Below, piece by piece: positions 1 to 5,911 of a stretch of 24,912 nucleotides of DNA. The stretch covers positions 1-24,912 of the IMG/VR virus record IMGVR_UViG_3300032134_000018; one strand, given 5' to 3'. The notes under the pieces are model-generated. The model was not told the origin of the DNA. It did no database searches and saw only the letters and a list, made by a program, of their open reading frames with translations. Within the stretch, counting starts at the first letter, position 1; every line of letters begins with the position of its first letter. Both the position numbers and the translations under genes were made by a program. The stretch is from a virus.

Positions 1-116
1 ACCAGCCGGAACATGGTGGCCCGCAGGGTCACGCCCTCGGCCTTCCACGTCTTGAGGGCGATGGCCTTCCTGAGCGCGGCCCTCGCGACCTTGATGTGTG
101 GGGGGAGCTTAGCCAT
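1..116 (-). CDS. Partial small basic protein, unknown function (C-terminus outside window)
   Basis: I do not recognise this gene. Only the first 38 codons are present because it runs off the left edge. The ATG at 116-114 is preceded by a near-ideal GGAGGTGA ribosome site (127-120, minus strand), which decides the start. The visible part is basic and helical-looking, beginning MAKLPPHIKVARAALRKAIA. It overlaps the stop of the upstream gene by 8 bp, so the two are probably translationally coupled and share the leftward promoter near 413-440. The direction is opposite to the structural genes, which suggests an early or regulatory leftward operon (inference). Confidence 0.65.
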   Translation of the reverse strand, partial: MAKLPPHIKVARAALRKAIALKTWKAEGVTLRATMFRL

Positions 117-357
117 TGGTCACCTCCGGCTTCCGCAGGTAGACGACGGTGGCCTTGGCGAGGGTCGTGCGCTCCTTGGGGGTGAAGGCTCGGCCACCGA
201 CGACTCGTGGCTGGCCGGCTCGGGTGATGGTCACGGATCCAGTGCCCACCGAGCGCACCTTGATCTTCTTACCGTTGTGGTCGAAGGCCACTCGGTTCCT
301 CGTCAGCTCCCCCAGATAGACGGCATCCGGGCTCGCGTCGAATCGGACTTCTGTCAT
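109..357 (-). CDS. Small phage protein, unknown function
   Basis: This is an 82-residue protein of unknown function, starting MTEVRF. An upstream in-frame ATG at 399 exists, but the ATG at 357 has a GGAG ribosome site 9 bases before it, and the predicted transcript from the leftward promoter would begin near 406, leaving almost no leader for the 399 start. The protein has many Lys/Arg residues and alternating hydrophobic stretches (VRSVGTGSVTITRAG, ATVVYL) that suggest a small beta-rich fold. I see no catalytic motif. It is the first gene of a leftward operon and overlaps the next by 8 bp. Its position beside the replication genes would suit an early function, but this is inference. Confidence 0.6.
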   Translation of the reverse strand: MTEVRFDASPDAVYLGELTRNRVAFDHNGKKIKVRSVGTGSVTITRAGQPRVVGGRAFTPKERTTLAKATVVYLRKPEVTNG

Positions 358-412
358 GTTGCACATCTCCATTGAAGGTATTGCTACTCGATACGTCATA
401 CACCACTAGGGA

Positions 413-440
413 ATTAAAGTTCCATCGCCCTCAATGTCAA
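413..440 (-). promoter_or_regulatory. Sigma70-like leftward promoter
   Basis: On the minus strand TTGACA (440-435, perfect -35) is followed after 16 bases by TTTAAT (418-413, 5 of 6 matches to TATAAT). Transcription would start near 406, about 50 bases before the ATG at 357. It lies in the gap between divergent genes, where a promoter is expected. It is the best consensus promoter I noticed in the window, implying recognition by the host housekeeping RNA polymerase. Confidence 0.55.
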
Positions 441-514
441 GTGTCACGATGTCGCGAGGTTCTCTCTACATATACATTGATGAGGCAGCTCGGGCCGCTC
501 CGGGGGGGCGGTGG

Positions 515-530
515 CCTTCGGGCCCGAAGG
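515..530. repeat. 16-bp perfect palindrome in divergent intergenic region
   Basis: CCTTCGGGCCCGAAGG is its own reverse complement over all 16 bases. It lies between the leftward promoter and the ribosome site of the rightward replication gene. As DNA it could be the operator of a dimeric regulator; as RNA it could form a short hairpin in the leader. GGGCC words also flank it at 492-496 and 532-536. No T-run follows, so it is not a standard terminator. Confidence 0.5.
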
Positions 531-573
531 TGGGCCCTGAATCCACTGAAGCCGGGTGAGCCATCCACCGTTC

Positions 574-584
574 AGGGAGGTGAT
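574..584 (+). promoter_or_regulatory. Very strong ribosome binding site for the replication gene
   Basis: AGGGAGGTGAT lies just before the ATG at 587 and matches the 16S anti-Shine-Dalgarno partner over GGAGGTGAT. It fixes the start of the helicase-loader-like gene and suggests high expression of the replication module. Confidence 0.7.
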
Positions 585-586
585 AC

Positions 587-1276
587 ATGAGGTTGAAAAT
601 TAGGAAGTGGGACCAGTTCCAGCACTACTCGAAGCGGCGGCCGCCGTGGATCAAGCTCCACAGGCAGCTACTCGAAAACCGCCACTGGGCAGAGCTCTCG
701 GCGAACTCAGCTAAGCTCCTCGTAGAGTGCTGGCTTCTTGCTAGCGAAGAGTCGGGAGGCGTCCTTTCCGGCGATGTGGTCACCGATTTAGCGTGGCGGC
801 TTCACCGCACGGCGAACGATTTGGTGCCGGCGCTGCAAGAGCTTGCAGACGCTGGGTTTATCGACGTTGATTACAGCGACAAAGAGGGCGACGCGGGCGA
901 AGCGCTAGCAGAGCGCTACTCTAGAGTAGAGAAGAGAAAAGGAAAAAAGAGCAAACGTGCGGTGCGAAAATACTCGGAGGCATTCGAGGAAGTGTGGAAG
1001 ATCCACGCGAGAGGTCCGAAGACCAAAGCCGGCGATGCATACAAGAAGGCGGTGAGCAACGGCGTCACCCACGACGTGATCGTGGAGAAGCTGACCGGGT
1101 ACGTGGCAGCAGAGCTCCGGCCAGACGACAACCCGCCGTTCAAGGGGCAACATCTTTTCCGCTGGCTGAACGACGGCCGGTGGGAGGAGGAGTTCGAGAC
1201 CAAGAGAGATGGCAGCTACCAGCCGTCGTCAGTCTTCGACTGGTTCCCGCCGAGTTTTGAGGAGGTGGTCAAGTGA
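587..1276 (+). CDS. Phage replisome organiser / helicase-loader-like protein
   Basis: This 229-residue protein probably opens the phage origin or delivers the adjacent helicase to DNA. Residues ~8-95 (PPWIKLHRQLL, then W..L, LLVECWLLAS, ALQELADAGFI) look like the N-terminal winged-helix domain of phage replication initiators of the DnaD/replisome-organiser type. A basic linker (RVEKRKGKKSKRAVRKYSE, ~112-131) follows. The C-terminal part (EEVWKIHARGPKTKAGDAYKK ... HLFRWLNDGRWEEEF) resembles the C-terminal segment often seen in these proteins, ending in a Leu/Asn/Trp-rich motif. The start is set by the excellent ribosome site at 574-584. Its stop overlaps the helicase start (GTGA), a pairing typical of loader plus helicase. 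I assign the family from motif shape only, so the exact biochemical role is inference. Confidence 0.75.
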   Translation: MRLKIRKWDQFQHYSKRRPPWIKLHRQLLENRHWAELSANSAKLLVECWLLASEESGGVLSGDVVTDLAWRLHRTANDLVPALQELADAGFIDVDYSDKEGDAGEALAERYSRVEKRKGKKSKRAVRKYSEAFEEVWKIHARGPKTKAGDAYKKAVSNGVTHDVIVEKLTGYVAAELRPDDNPPFKGQHLFRWLNDGRWEEEFETKRDGSYQPSSVFDWFPPSFEEVVK

Positions 1277-2181
1277 TCGGCGCGGGTGAGCTAACCGACC
1301 TCAACTCGCCGGAGTTTATGAAGGCGTTCGCCGAGGAGCAGCAGCAGGAGACGGTTGCGGTTCCAACGCCATTCGAGGCGCTGAATCGAGCTCTCCGCGA
1401 TGCTGGTGGAGGCGTCGGGTTAGCCCCGTCGTGGATGTGCATCATCGGGGCGAACCCCGGCCATACGAAATCAGTGCTTGCCCTCAACTTCGCGGCGAAA
1501 GCTATCGAGCACGGACAGGCGGTGGGCTTCGCGAACTTGGAGATGTCTAAGACTCAGGTCGCCTCGCGGTTCTACGCTATTCAGTCCGGGTTGCCGGTGG
1601 CGGCTATGGAGCGGGGCACGTTCTCGCCTCGCATCTTCGAGACGGTAGAGGCGTCGAGGGAGCTCCCGGCGATATACACGCCGAGGACGGTCAGCACCAA
1701 CTACACGGACGTTGTGGATTTTGTCGCTGAGTGCCACGGGGAGAGAGGCGTGTCGTTCTTCGTGGTGGATTACGTTCAGCTCTGCGCGATAGCAGGCGCC
1801 AGCGGCAGCGACAGCGTCGTCGAGGCGGTGAGCAACGTGACGCTCGATCTCCGTGAGTGGGCGGTGAACAACAACGCGATCATTCTGCTGCTCAGCCAGT
1901 TCAACCGGACGACCTCGGCTAATTACAAAGACACGCCCCGAAGCCAGGGCCTCTACGGGTCGATGGTGCTGGAATCGAGCGCAGACGTTTGCCTGTTGGT
2001 CGATCACTCGAAGGTGATCCGTTCGCCAGAGGGATCCGGCAGCTTTCGGTCGTATTTGGTCTTGGACAAGAACCGGCATGGACCCTCCCAATTTGCCATA
2101 CCATTCGAGGTTTCGATGGGCACCTTACGAGCCCGCCAGGGTATGCCAGATGAGATAGATCAATACTGGCCGAAGCCGTGA
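1273..2181 (+). CDS. DnaB-like replicative helicase (SF4, RecA-fold domain only)
   Basis: This 302-residue protein has the core of a DnaB-family ring helicase that unwinds DNA at the fork using ATP. Motifs in order: Walker A GANPGHTKS (59-67), the conserved glutamate region NLEMS (E90), Walker B VVDYVQL (D166), the LLSQFNR motif (Q209), YGSMVLESSAD matching the DnaB S-G-x-x-x-E-x-x-AD region, and DKNRHGP near the C-terminus, matching the DnaB K-N-R-x-G-P arginine-finger region. The DnaB N-terminal primase-interaction domain is missing, as in many phage homologues. The Walker A has threonine where glycine normally precedes the lysine. The GTG start overlaps the upstream stop as GTGA, with GGAGGTGG just upstream. 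RecA-like ATPases are the alternative, but DYVQL, SQFNR and KNRHGP together favour DnaB. Confidence 0.88.
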   Translation: MIGAGELTDLNSPEFMKAFAEEQQQETVAVPTPFEALNRALRDAGGGVGLAPSWMCIIGANPGHTKSVLALNFAAKAIEHGQAVGFANLEMSKTQVASRFYAIQSGLPVAAMERGTFSPRIFETVEASRELPAIYTPRTVSTNYTDVVDFVAECHGERGVSFFVVDYVQLCAIAGASGSDSVVEAVSNVTLDLREWAVNNNAIILLLSQFNRTTSANYKDTPRSQGLYGSMVLESSADVCLLVDHSKVIRSPEGSGSFRSYLVLDKNRHGPSQFAIPFEVSMGTLRARQGMPDEIDQYWPKP

Positions 2182-2447
2182 GGAGGCTAGGAGGAGACCC
2201 GGTCCTTCGAGACATCAAGCGGGCGGTCAAGGCCGGCTACTTCGATGACTATGAGCCAAGTGAGCTGATGAGGACTTCAGTCGAGGAGCTGCTAGAGCGT
2301 GTCGATTTGATGAGCGACGCACGCCGCCGCAGCTACCTGGCATCGATCAGCGCCATGCCGGAGACTGGGGGTGGCAGGCTGTCGCCCAGAAGAGATGCCG
2401 GCAGCCAGAAGAGGGGGTGGCTGTCAAGACATGGAAATCAGAGGTGA
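2178..2447 (+). CDS. Small hypothetical phage protein
   Basis: Unrecognised 89-residue protein. The GTG start overlaps the helicase stop (GTGA), and no separate good ribosome site precedes it, so translation probably depends on the helicase gene. An AGGAGG..AGGAGG stretch follows the start but no in-frame start codon uses it. The first 60 residues look helical and charged (RDIKRAVKAG, ELMRTSVEELLERVDLMSD), and the last 30 are basic and glycine-rich. Its end overlaps the next gene by 17 bp. It may be a replication accessory factor by position; there is no motif to prove it. Confidence 0.5.
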   Translation: MRRLGGDPVLRDIKRAVKAGYFDDYEPSELMRTSVEELLERVDLMSDARRRSYLASISAMPETGGGRLSPRRDAGSQKRGWLSRHGNQR

Positions 2448-2751
2448 GCGTGCCCTGGGCCTCGCGGTGATCAACCAGGCCACCAAGGAGATGAGGGACA
2501 TCAGTCCGTCATTCACGCAGCAGTTGAGTAGGGCCAAGCTGAAGCTACGGATTGAGGCGACCGCGTGGCTGTCGAGCACACAGGCCACCATATGGTTCGA
2601 GGGATGCGACCTCGACCAAGGCTACGCTCTAGGCAGGATGGACTGGGCAACGCACGCACGTGAGCTACTGGAGGACGAGAGCATCTCCCTCGACCCCCAG
2701 ACGACTAGGGTGCTGGAGCTCGGACTCGACGCGGCCGAGCCCACGGGGTAG
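2431..2751 (+). CDS. Small hypothetical phage protein
   Basis: Unrecognised 106-residue protein starting MEIRGERALG. The ATG at 2431 is chosen because a G-rich ribosome-like stretch (GAGGGGGTGG, from 2411) lies upstream and the overlap with the previous gene is then only 17 bp; a GTG at 2371 is also possible but would sit deep inside that gene. The protein is mixed charge, with helical segments (FTQQLSRAKLKLRIEATAWL, THARELLEDE) and an aromatic central part (TIWFEGCDLDQGYALGRMDW). It follows the replication module in the same direction. No catalytic motif is visible. Confidence 0.5.
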   Translation: MEIRGERALGLAVINQATKEMRDISPSFTQQLSRAKLKLRIEATAWLSSTQATIWFEGCDLDQGYALGRMDWATHARELLEDESISLDPQTTRVLELGLDAAEPTG

Positions 2752-2783
2752 GTTAGAATTTGACCTACACAAGGAGACACAGC

Positions 2784-3137
2784 ATGAAGCTGGAGATCAA
2801 GATCACGGGCCAGGCAGACGACCCAAGGGCCATCGCTCAGGTAGCAATCAATGCGGTGGCAGGTGCAGGCATGGAAGGCGGCAGAGCCAACGTCAGCTAC
2901 GGCAACGTCCAGAGCTCAGACCCCATCTTCCCCGAAGAGGTGCAGGTAGCGGAGGAAGAGGTGGAGGTAGCCGTAGAGGAGGAGCAGGCGTCGGTCATGG
3001 CGGTAAGCTTCGCGAGCTCCAAGGCTGCACTGCTTGCGGATCAGCTCAACGTCCCAGCGTCGGCTTTCGTTGGCGTCGTACCCAGTGGCGTGAGGGGCTA
3101 CACCATCGGCGACGTGAAGGCGCTTGCGCGTGGCTAG
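2784..3137 (+). CDS. Small protein with acidic linker and PSBD/E3-binding-like C-terminal domain
   Basis: This 117-residue protein starts at ATG 2784, set by AAGGAGAC 5 bases upstream. It has three parts: an N-terminal region (1-47, MKLEIKITGQ...), a very acidic Glu/Val linker (50-68, VQVAEEEVEVAVEEE), and a C-terminal segment (~75-115) with the pattern FASSKAALLADQLNV ... VPSGVRGYTIGDVKALA. That pattern matches the peripheral subunit-binding (E3-binding) fold of 2-oxoacid dehydrogenase E2 enzymes, whose usual form is S-P-x-x-R-x-x-A-x-x-L-G-V ... V-x-G-T-G-x-x-G-R-I-x-x-x-D-V. Related small folds occur as DNA-binding or protein-docking modules in phages and in Lsr2. It sits just upstream of the small terminase, overlapping it. 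The domain match is by eye; its role is unknown. Confidence 0.6.
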   Translation: MKLEIKITGQADDPRAIAQVAINAVAGAGMEGGRANVSYGNVQSSDPIFPEEVQVAEEEVEVAVEEEQASVMAVSFASSKAALLADQLNVPASAFVGVVPSGVRGYTIGDVKALARG

Positions 3138-3627
3138 CGTGTCTTCTGCCGTCGTTGGGGCGAGTTCGGGTGCTTCGGGAGAGGCCTCGGGCGCCTCCGA
3201 GCCCGCCGAAACGACCACGCGGGGGGACGCAACCCCTTGCAGCGTAACGACTTACGTGACCGAGGACGGTATCGAGATGATACCACAGGCGCACGGCGGG
3301 GCGCTACAGCGCGGCAACCCCGGCAACAGCGGGGGCTCGGGCGTCACCAGGCAGCTCCGAGAGGCCTTCCGTGGCGACCTAGAGACAGCCAGGCTGCGCC
3401 TGGTGGAGATCCTCGCAGACGACGACGCAGACCCCAAGGACCTCATAGCCATATTCGACAAGCTGGCGAAGTACAGCGTAGGTGAGAAGCGTGAGGGGGT
3501 CACGGTAGACCACGAGCTGCTCAATGAGCTCTTCGAGCCCGTGCAGCGCTGTGTGCGCGACGCCGTCCAGCTCTCGGAGATACGGGAGCGGTGGCTCGAC
3601 GCGCTAGGCCAGCGGCTCAAGCTGTGA
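3130..3627 (+). CDS. terS: Probable small terminase subunit
   Basis: Probable DNA-recognition subunit of the packaging motor, placed directly before the large terminase, where this gene is normally found. Residues ~55-70 carry HGGALQRGNPGNSGGSG, a Gly/Asn-rich motif typical of a class of phage small-terminase-like proteins, followed by helices (TRQLREAFRGDLETARLRLV, DLIAIFDKLAKYSVGEKR) of the kind that form DNA-binding and oligomer parts. The first ~45 residues are low-complexity Ser/Ala/Gly. The start is uncertain: GTG 3130 overlaps the upstream stop by 8 bp and has AAGG upstream; GTG 3139 and ATG 3276 (just before the conserved motif) are alternatives. The length of 165 residues suits the family. 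The assignment rests on motif and position. Confidence 0.6.
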   Translation: MASVSSAVVGASSGASGEASGASEPAETTTRGDATPCSVTTYVTEDGIEMIPQAHGGALQRGNPGNSGGSGVTRQLREAFRGDLETARLRLVEILADDDADPKDLIAIFDKLAKYSVGEKREGVTVDHELLNELFEPVQRCVRDAVQLSEIRERWLDALGQRLKL

Positions 3628-3654
3628 GTGGCGACCGCACGCACGATGCAAGAG

Positions 3655-3807
3655 TATGCAGTATCGGGGGCCGAGAGGGCATCCTAGTTAACGTAATATA
3701 CCTTATACGAAGTGCTTTTTGGCTTAGGTACGCCACTTCGTTGATTATGCACCCGCGTCCTGGGCGAAGGTCGCCATATGCACCATCGGGCGCTCTATGA
3801 TTATGCA
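3655..3807 (+). repeat. Cluster of four TATGCA words
   Basis: TATGCA occurs at 3655-3660, 3746-3751, 3777-3782 and 3802-3807. Two copies are extended to TGATTATGCA (3742-3751 and 3798-3807) and two to TATGCACC (3746-3753 and 3777-3784). At this base composition about 0.02 copies are expected by chance in 150 bp. All four are in the same direction. They may be binding sites for the small terminase or a regulator (inference). Confidence 0.55.
3707..3741. repeat. 8-bp inverted repeat with 19-base spacer
   Basis: ACGAAGTG (3707-3714) and CACTTCGT (3734-3741) are exact reverse complements. The spacer begins with CTTTTT and contains GGC/GCC, so an RNA stem-loop is possible, but the T-run is in the loop rather than after the stem, which does not fit a terminator. 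An operator is the other reading. Confidence 0.4.
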
Positions 3808-3926
3808 GAAAGCCGAGGAGCGAAAGTCGGAATCGGACAACCAAAAAAACGAGTTTTGTGATGCGTAAAATCATGGACCAACAGAAATCCTAAAATTTTT
3901 CGGTATCAAAAAAAGGAGACAGTTTT

Positions 3927-5615
3927 TTGCAGGCGTTCTCAGCCACGTCATTAGCCCCTGACACGTTACGCGACCGTGCCGCCCTTCAGGAGTACGAGGG
4001 GTTCGGCAGGCGCTCGGGTGCTCGGGCTCACACGGAGTACCAGAAGGATCCTATGGGGTGGATCCGCGACAAGCTCGGGGTGCCGGAGCACACGCTACGC
4101 TGGAGCCTAAACGACGGCTACGGAGCTCACGAGTGGGACGGCACCGTGGACCCTCTCGCCGAGGTGCTTGAGGCGCTTGCCAGGTGGGAGGACGTGGGGG
4201 TTGAGAGCGGCACGGGCACAGGCAAGACGTTCCTCGGGGCAGCGGTTGTGCTGTGGTTTCTGGCGTGTTGGGAGGACTCGATCGTCGTCACGGCGGCGCC
4301 GAAGCTCGCGCAGCTCACGAAGCACATCTGGAAGGAGATAGGTGTGTTGTGGCCGCGTTTCCTGGAGCACTTCCCTGAAGCTGAGCTGTTGGCATCTGGC
4401 GCTATCCATATGAGGCCGGGCATCGAGGAACGGGAGTCGTGGGCGGCTACGGCGTTCGGTTGCGGGGTGGGCGCAGCCGAGGCGTCAGCTACGAAGGCAC
4501 AGGGCTGGCACGCGGAGCATATGCTGATTTTGACGGAGGAGACGCCAGGCGTTCACCCGGCGATCATGGTGGCCTTCGAGAACACGTGTTCGGCGCCTCA
4601 CAACCTCCGGCTCGCGTTCGGCAACCCTGACTACGAGGAAGACGAGCTCCACCAGTTCTGCCTGCAACCTCATGTGGCCCACGTCCGTGTCAGCGCGTTG
4701 GACCATCCCAACGTCGTTGGCGACGAGTCAGGCGTCGTCCCTGGTGCTGTCAGTAGGGAGGCGATCGATCGCCGCAAGGGGCTCTACGCGCACATCCCGG
4801 CGATGTACCAGTCGAGGGTACGGGGTATCAGTCCCAAGCAGGCTACAGGCGTCGCTCTGGGCTTCGTGGAGGCCGACCACATGGAGCATACGTCGGTGGA
4901 GACGCTGATCGACCAGAAGTGGCCGATGTTCGCCGGCATTGATTTCGGCGCATGGCGTTTCAGCTTCGTGCTGGCAGCCAGTGACCGTGCGAAGCGGCTG
5001 CACATCTTGGACGAGCTCTTCAGCCAGCAGGAGACGCTGACTGCGCGTGCGGAGGCGATCCATTATCTCTTGGACAAGCACGACGCTCCGGCGAGGACCC
5101 CGATCTGGGGGGACAGCGCCAACCCACAGGACATCATGGAGATCAACGCGGCATTCAGGAAGCTGGGCAGTCCCTACGTGGTCCGGGCGGTAGCCAAGAC
5201 CTCTGCGGAGGGCAAGAGCTTCCGTGCTGCCTGCGTCGAGCGCCTGAACGACCTACTCGGCCGGCGAGCGCTGCTGTTCGACCGGGATCTCGGCAAGGGG
5301 CAGGAGTGGTACAAGGGCGCGTCTGTCGCGAGTCAGGGGCGCATGGTGAAGGGCTCACGGCTGCTGTGGGAGATCCGCAACTGGCGCTACCCTGACCGGC
5401 AGAGCGGGCGAGCCCAGCACCAGGACGCTGACGACGACACTGCGGATGGCGCTGACGCGATAGCGGCCTTACGCTATCTGGTGATGAGCTGGTGGCGTGC
5501 TGCGAGCTTCACTGCACCGCCTAAGCGTGCTGTACGCAACCGCGACACCGGGCTAGAAGATCGCCTAGAGCGTATCGCGAAGGAAAACCGTCAACTAACG
5601 AGGCATCCATTTTGA
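3927..5615 (+). CDS. terL: Large terminase subunit (packaging ATPase and nuclease)
   Basis: This 562-residue motor protein pumps DNA into the capsid through the portal and cuts the concatemer. The ATPase shows Walker A SGTGTGKT (94-101), a Walker-B-like strand LILTEE (200-205) with Thr where Asp is usual, and a coupling motif LAFGNP at about 230. The RNase-H-like nuclease shows its acidic residues in order: D339 in FAGIDFG, D396 in IWGDSAN and D510 in ADGADAIAALRYL. The start is a TTG at 3927, chosen because AAAGGAGAC lies 8 bases upstream and no better start fits; this rare start may limit expression. It is preceded by the A/T-rich gap and overlaps the next gene by 4 bp (TTGA). The full length and both domains are intact. 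Confidence 0.93.
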   Translation: MQAFSATSLAPDTLRDRAALQEYEGFGRRSGARAHTEYQKDPMGWIRDKLGVPEHTLRWSLNDGYGAHEWDGTVDPLAEVLEALARWEDVGVESGTGTGKTFLGAAVVLWFLACWEDSIVVTAAPKLAQLTKHIWKEIGVLWPRFLEHFPEAELLASGAIHMRPGIEERESWAATAFGCGVGAAEASATKAQGWHAEHMLILTEETPGVHPAIMVAFENTCSAPHNLRLAFGNPDYEEDELHQFCLQPHVAHVRVSALDHPNVVGDESGVVPGAVSREAIDRRKGLYAHIPAMYQSRVRGISPKQATGVALGFVEADHMEHTSVETLIDQKWPMFAGIDFGAWRFSFVLAASDRAKRLHILDELFSQQETLTARAEAIHYLLDKHDAPARTPIWGDSANPQDIMEINAAFRKLGSPYVVRAVAKTSAEGKSFRAACVERLNDLLGRRALLFDRDLGKGQEWYKGASVASQGRMVKGSRLLWEIRNWRYPDRQSGRAQHQDADDDTADGADAIAALRYLVMSWWRAASFTAPPKRAVRNRDTGLEDRLERIAKENRQLTRHPF

Positions 5616-5911
5616 GCAGCGAGTCCCGTGCGGAGAGGCGCCGCGAGAAACGCGGTGGCAACTACCTGAAGAAGACGACGACAGTCGAGGACCAGCAGAA
5701 GCTGATCACGATGTACCACGAGCGGCTGGTCTCTCCCAGGTTCCAGTACCTGGAGGAGTACGTGTTCTACCGGAAGATGTGGCCTCACCAGAAGGCCTAC
5801 TACCATTGGCTCAATCTCAAGAGCTGGAGCAAGGCTCGCTGGCGTGCGTTCGGGAAGTGGCGTTACGTTCAGCGCTGGCACAAGGGGAACGACAAGGAGA
5901 GAGGGTTGTGA
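5612..5911 (+). CDS. Small basic, aromatic-rich hypothetical protein
   Basis: Unrecognised 99-residue protein starting at TTG 5612, which overlaps the terminase stop (TTGA). A GAGG ribosome site lies 8 bases upstream. The N-terminus is strongly basic (SRAERRREKRGG) and the remainder is unusually rich in Trp, Tyr, Arg and Lys (FQYLEEYVFYRKMWPHQKAYYHWLN), suggesting nucleic-acid or capsid binding. It is coupled to terL on one side and to the next gene on the other (GTGA). No zinc or nuclease motif is visible. A packaging accessory role is possible from position only. Confidence 0.6.
   Translation: MSSESRAERRREKRGGNYLKKTTTVEDQQKLITMYHERLVSPRFQYLEEYVFYRKMWPHQKAYYHWLNLKSWSKARWRAFGKWRYVQRWHKGNDKERGL

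Larger units (their letters stand above)
3628..3926. other. A/T-rich non-coding stretch between small and large terminase genes
   Basis: No convincing gene lies here; ORFs crossing it are shadows. The last 106 bases before the large terminase start are about 64% A+T, against roughly 40% in the window. The stretch holds four TATGCA words, an 8-bp inverted repeat, two TAAAAT hexamers (3866-3871, 3891-3896) without good -35 partners, and A- and T-runs near the end. It could hold a late promoter, a packaging start site or regulator sites. No rho-independent terminator is obvious. Confidence 0.6.

Noticed and set aside
13-399. Rightward open frames over the left edge (13-375) and the intergenic region (372-590)
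   Set aside because: They lie opposite the two leftward genes that have clear ribosome sites, or span the promoter region, and have no ribosome sites or recognisable protein pattern.
442-477. Rightward promoter with TATACA as -10 before the replication operon
   Set aside because: The -10 has 4 of 6 matches and no acceptable -35 lies 16-18 bases upstream, so it was not listed as a feature although a rightward promoter is expected here.
1471-2091. 206-codon leftward open frame inside the helicase gene
   Set aside because: It is a shadow frame typical of GC-rich coding DNA; the rightward frame carries all helicase motifs.
2371-2447. Programmed frameshift joining the genes at 2178 and 2431
   Set aside because: No slippery heptamer or structure is seen in the overlap, and the second gene has its own ATG and G-rich upstream site.
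3703-3745. lox-like recombinase site (TATACGAAGT resembles part of a loxP arm)
   Set aside because: Only about 8 bp are inverted and the 19-base spacer is far longer than the 8-base lox spacer; no recombinase gene is seen.
3861-3893. Ten-codon leader peptide (ATG CGT AAA ... TAA) before terL
   Set aside because: There is no ribosome site at a workable distance and no regulatory codon pattern.
3628-3926. tRNA gene or small gene in the terminase gap
   Set aside because: No GGTTCRANNCC T-loop sequence or cloverleaf pairing could be found, and the open frames across it look non-coding.
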